Assembly (NCBI GenBank): GCA_964398365.1
Contig: CAYNMC010000038.1
Span: forward strand, 46,632-110,631
DNA length: 64,000 nt
Reading direction: 5' to 3'
Source of the DNA: CAYNMC01 sp964398365
Lineage (GTDB): Bacteria; Patescibacteriota; Microgenomatia; UBA1400; CAYNMC01
Shown here: positions 60,753 to 64,000 of the stretch, in pieces
Layout: each line of letters begins with the position of its first letter
How positions within the stretch are numbered: the first letter of the stretch is position 1
Notes under the pieces: model-generated
The model's input: only the letters and a program-made list of their open reading frames with translations
What the model was told of the DNA's origin: nothing
Database searches by the model: none
Made by a program: the position numbers and the translations under genes

Positions 60753-63068
60753 GTGACCGGAGGAAAGTTTTGGGAAAGATATATAACTCTTTTTAGGCGG
60801 GTAACTTTTACCATCGGCAATCCGCTGTACTTAGTCTTAGTCTATGGTTTTATCGCCTTAGCTTTTTTAATTCATCTTTTATTTAAACTCTTACAATTTG
60901 TTTTTCTCTTTTTTATTAGAAGACTTTCTCGGGCAGAAATAAGAATTTCTTTTTCTTTACAAAAAATATTTCTTTTTTCCACAATAGTTTTTTTTCTCTT
61001 AAGCGTCTGGTCTGTCTGGTGGTTTTTAACAGCTGACCTTCCTCCAGCTGAAAATTTACAAACAAGACAACAAGAAGTTTCAACAAAAATTTATGATAGA
61101 AATGGAGTACTTCTTTATAAAATTTACAAAAATCAAAACAGAACCATAGTTCCTTTGACAAAAATTCCAGATCATGTAATCAAGGCAACCTTGGCGGCTG
61201 AGGATGCCTCCTTTTATAACCACCCCGGATTCTCAGTCAAGGGAATTATCCGCGCAATCATCAAAAATATTCGGGAAAGAAAACTCTCAGGCGGCTCTAC
61301 AATTACCCAGCAACTTGTTAAGAATGTTTTTCTCTCGACGCAAAAGACATTTTTAAGAAAAATAAGAGAGATTATCCTTGCAGTCAGGGTTGAGTCAGTT
61401 TTTACTAAAGACGAAATCTTGGAGATGTATCTTAACGAGGTCTCCTACGGAGGCACAGCCTACGGAATTCAGGAAGCATCCCAGCTTTACTTTGCCAAAG
61501 ACGTTGATAAGCTGACTCTTGCCGAAGCTGCCCTTCTTGCGGGGTTGCCCAAAAGCCCTTCCAGATACTCTCCCTTAGGACCGGATATCACTCCTGCTCT
61601 GACGCGACAAAAAGAGATATTACGTCTTATGCTGGAACACGGATTTATAACTGAAGATGAGTGGGCTAGTGCCCAAAATGAAAAACTTTCTTTTGCCTCG
61701 AAAAAAATAGATATCAAGGCCCCACATTTTGTAATCTATGTCAGAGATCTTCTGGCACGAAAATATGGTGAGGAAATGGTAGAAAAAGGTGGATTAGAAG
61801 TCACCACCACCCTTGATTACAAAGTTCAAGAAGAATTAGAAAAAATTTTAAAAGAGGAAATAGATAAACTTGCCGCCTATCACGTTACCAATGGAGCAAT
61901 TCTGGTTACCCGTCCCCAGACCGGAGAAATTATTGCAATGGTTGGCTCAAGGGATTATTTTGACACAACGAAAGACGGTAACGTAAATGTTACCTTGCGA
62001 CCTCGCTCGCCAGGATCCTCAATTAAAATTGTGACATATGCCTACGCTTTAAGCAACGGTTTTACAGCGGCAACTATACTTTCAGACACACCAACCACCT
62101 TTTCAGTTCCCGGACAACCCCCCTACACCCCGCGCAACTATGATGCCTCTTTTAGAGGTAACTTAACACTGCGAAGCGCCCTTGCTGAATCAAGAAATAT
62201 AACCGCTGTCAAAACTGTTGCCAAATTCGGCGTTGCCAATATTTTTGAAATGGGCAGGAAAATGGGAATAACAAGCTGGAAAGATCCGAAAAACTACGGT
62301 CTTTCAATTACTCTGGGAGGTGGAGAAGTAACCTTGGTTGATTTGGCTACTGCCTATGGCGTTGTTGCAAACTATGGCCAGAAGGTAAATCTCTCACCTA
62401 TTCTTTCAATAGTAAACTATAAGGGTAAAATTATCGAGGAAAACGGTTGTGTCTTTGGCGAAAAAAAATCTCTAAAAATTGGAATAGGTGCAATCAGAGA
62501 GACCTGTTCAAAAGAATCTGTCCTCGATGAAAGAGTGGCTTTTTTACTTATTGATATTCTTAAGGATAATACCGCCCGGGCGCCAGCTTTTGGTCTTAAT
62601 TCATCTTTGGTCATTCCCAACCACCCGGAAGTTGCTGTTAAAACCGGGACCAGCAATGACCTTAGGGATAATTTAACTATCGGCTTTAATCAGGAATATT
62701 TGACTGCTGTCTGGGTGGGAAACAACGATAACTCCCCAATGGCCCGCATTGCCTCCGGGGTAACGGGAGCAGCCCCAATTTTCAATAGGGTTATGAGATT
62801 TCTGCTTGAGGGGAAAGAAAACCATCCTTGGCCAATACCAAATGGCATTGTCCAACTACCAATTTGTGCCCTTACCGGTACTCTTCCATGCGAAGGTTGT
62901 CCAATAAAAATGGAGTGGTTTTTGCAAGAAAATCAACCCAAAACCCACTGCAACTTTGAAACAATTAAGAAAGTCGAAGAGGAAAAACAAAAAAACAAGG
63001 AAGAAAAAAAGAGTCCCACTCGCGGCCAAATACTTGAACCAGCTTTTTCAACTATTCGGGGTTTCTGA
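60753..63068 (+). CDS. Class A penicillin-binding protein (second of a tandem pair)
   Basis: The 771-residue protein (GTG start) has two N-terminal hydrophobic helices rather than one, then TLAAEDASFYNHPGF, GGSTITQQLVKNVF, EMYLNEVSYGG, the SSIK active Ser in SPGSSIKIVTY, ESRN, and VKTGTSNDLRDN. It ends with a Cys pair (LPCEGCP) and a Lys/Glu-rich tail. Its 3' end overlaps the convergent DUF1189-like gene by 21 bases. It is a diverged duplicate of the preceding gene. Confidence 0.95.
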   Translation: MTGGKFWERYITLFRRVTFTIGNPLYLVLVYGFIALAFLIHLLFKLLQFVFLFFIRRLSRAEIRISFSLQKIFLFSTIVFFLLSVWSVWWFLTADLPPAENLQTRQQEVSTKIYDRNGVLLYKIYKNQNRTIVPLTKIPDHVIKATLAAEDASFYNHPGFSVKGIIRAIIKNIRERKLSGGSTITQQLVKNVFLSTQKTFLRKIREIILAVRVESVFTKDEILEMYLNEVSYGGTAYGIQEASQLYFAKDVDKLTLAEAALLAGLPKSPSRYSPLGPDITPALTRQKEILRLMLEHGFITEDEWASAQNEKLSFASKKIDIKAPHFVIYVRDLLARKYGEEMVEKGGLEVTTTLDYKVQEELEKILKEEIDKLAAYHVTNGAILVTRPQTGEIIAMVGSRDYFDTTKDGNVNVTLRPRSPGSSIKIVTYAYALSNGFTAATILSDTPTTFSVPGQPPYTPRNYDASFRGNLTLRSALAESRNITAVKTVAKFGVANIFEMGRKMGITSWKDPKNYGLSITLGGGEVTLVDLATAYGVVANYGQKVNLSPILSIVNYKGKIIEENGCVFGEKKSLKIGIGAIRETCSKESVLDERVAFLLIDILKDNTARAPAFGLNSSLVIPNHPEVAVKTGTSNDLRDNLTIGFNQEYLTAVWVGNNDNSPMARIASGVTGAAPIFNRVMRFLLEGKENHPWPIPNGIVQLPICALTGTLPCEGCPIKMEWFLQENQPKTHCNFETIKKVEEEKQKNKEEKKSPTRGQILEPAFSTIRGF

Positions 63069-63923
63069 AAAAGGATACTTATATAAAACAAAACTCATAA
63101 AAGCAAGAAAAATCAAAAACGTAAATAAAAAAGGTCGCGGTTGGCGAATTAGATCAAAAAACAAAGCTATCAAGAAGGGTGCAGTGACTGCGTGCATACC
63201 AAGCTGGTAAAGTTTTTTATAACCCAAGTCTTTCTTCATAATCTTGGCAATAAGCAAAACAAAAACACTCGCCACTACCAGCCACAAAAGTCTCCCAAGA
63301 AGTGAAATTACCCCTCCTAAAAATGGCCAGACAAGAACCGAAAATAAGATAGCTAGAATAACAAAATAAGACAAATTATCAAGAAAAGGTAGAATCTTGG
63401 AAACAAGATTATCATAATAATGCCTATCAACTGTTATGTTTGAGACAATTTCCTTTATTGGCCTTATTCTGTATCCACTATTATCATCCCAGAAAACTAT
63501 ATATTTTTTTGTCAGTAAAACTGCGCTTTTGTATTTTTCAAAATCCTCTATCTTTGCATTGGTATCAATGGCTATAAAGTGTACAAATTTTTCTTCAGGT
63601 TCCGGCCATTCTTTTGGAGGATTAACAAAAAAAGGCTCTTTGACATTAGTTGATAACTCCCCATTTTTAACTGTTAGAACAAGGTGAGGAGGGTACAAAT
63701 CTTTCAGGGCAATTTTTGTTTTATCTATAAATGCGGGAATTTTTGGAAAATATGATACAGCCTCGACTGAAAATTTTATTCCCCAGACAAGCGAAATCAA
63801 AACCAAAAGAAAGTAAAGATACTTCAAAGAAAAAGAAAACTTAGCCTTGGCTATGTCTTGATAATACTCTGGAGAGCTAATACTTCGCCAAAAGACCCTG
63901 AAGAAAAACTTAATTCTTCTCAT
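63048..63923 (-). CDS. DUF1189-like membrane protein
   Basis: The 291-residue protein has an N-terminal helix (YLYFLLVLISLVWGIKF), a large extracytoplasmic region to about 165, and four C-terminal helices (YFVILAILFSVLVWPFLGGV and others). The opening FWRSISSPEYYQDIAKA and the layout match DUF1189. Function unknown. It converges on the second penicillin-binding protein gene. Confidence 0.75.
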   Translation of the reverse strand: MRRIKFFFRVFWRSISSPEYYQDIAKAKFSFSLKYLYFLLVLISLVWGIKFSVEAVSYFPKIPAFIDKTKIALKDLYPPHLVLTVKNGELSTNVKEPFFVNPPKEWPEPEEKFVHFIAIDTNAKIEDFEKYKSAVLLTKKYIVFWDDNSGYRIRPIKEIVSNITVDRHYYDNLVSKILPFLDNLSYFVILAILFSVLVWPFLGGVISLLGRLLWLVVASVFVLLIAKIMKKDLGYKKLYQLGMHAVTAPFLIALFFDLIRQPRPFLFTFLIFLAFMSFVLYKYPFSETPNS

Positions 63924-64000
63924 CCTAAACTTATTCTAGCGCATTTCAAGTCTTAAAAAAAGAACACTAGAATTCAAAATTTGTCCCCAAACTTGACAAA

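Overview
The window looks like a chromosome segment of a Candidate Phyla Radiation (Patescibacteria) bacterium, most likely Microgenomates-type. This is inferred from gene content and rRNA architecture, not from a database search. Supporting signs are: a 16S rRNA gene interrupted by an intervening sequence that encodes a four-helix-bundle protein; a 16S gene followed by tRNA-Ile but no 23S or 5S gene; two ATP-dependent (archaeal-type) DNA ligases; endonuclease Q; B12-dependent ribonucleotide reductases; small families common in CPR (DUF5654, DUF5667, DUF5752, DUF1189-like); and tight packing with many 4-bp ATGA overlaps. The DNA is AT-rich, and nearly all housekeeping genes in the window are intact.

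Layout. 0-10 kb: tatD (cut by the window edge), metG, tRNA-Ile(UAU), exported and membrane-anchored hypothetical proteins, a split transketolase, and the first Fic + ATP-dependent ligase pair. 10.4-12.8 kb: tRNA-Ile(GAU), the 16S gene with its insertion, and a strong rRNA promoter lying on a transposase-like remnant. 13-20 kb: an accessory, decaying stretch with a J-domain protein, tRNA-Glu, broken AlkD-like, methyltransferase, DinB and HemN-like genes, a degraded IS3-type element, a cytidine deaminase, a frameshifted PaaK-like ligase, and a GIY-YIG nuclease gene between tRNA-Lys and a copy of the tRNA's 5' end. 20-28 kb: a SpoU methylase, a thioredoxin/thioredoxin-reductase unit, and a glucan-degrading operon (glycosyltransferase, GH57, DUF5752, GH15, ROK kinase) that could feed glucose-6-phosphate towards the split transketolase.

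28-41 kb is rich in nucleic-acid maintenance genes: pth, pcm, endonuclease Q, the second ligase/small membrane protein/Fic cassette, nnrD, recF, a fossil four-helix-bundle gene, mutM, and a stand-alone 5'-3' exonuclease. A hicBA toxin-antitoxin pair appears to have inserted at the start of the exonuclease gene and left a diverged copy of its first 12 codons upstream. Endonuclease Q and the exonuclease both end in a QxxLF-type sliding-clamp motif, which suggests a clamp-organised base-repair pathway finished by the ATP-dependent ligases.

41-64 kb holds a decayed Tat-like exported protein gene, ftsH, a free tRNA-binding domain next to trpS, three tRNAs, ftsB and a XerC/D-type recombinase, a VirD4/TraD-like ATPase with a small partner, the deoxynucleotide cluster nrdR-nrdJ-nrdJ-cobalamin adenosyltransferase, a CPBP protease, a HEPN-type protein, two tandem class A penicillin-binding proteins, and a DUF1189-like membrane protein.

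The strongest candidates for something undescribed are the duplicated Fic-ligase cassette, the tRNA-Lys/GIY-YIG arrangement, the hicBA insertion scar, and the clamp-motif pair.
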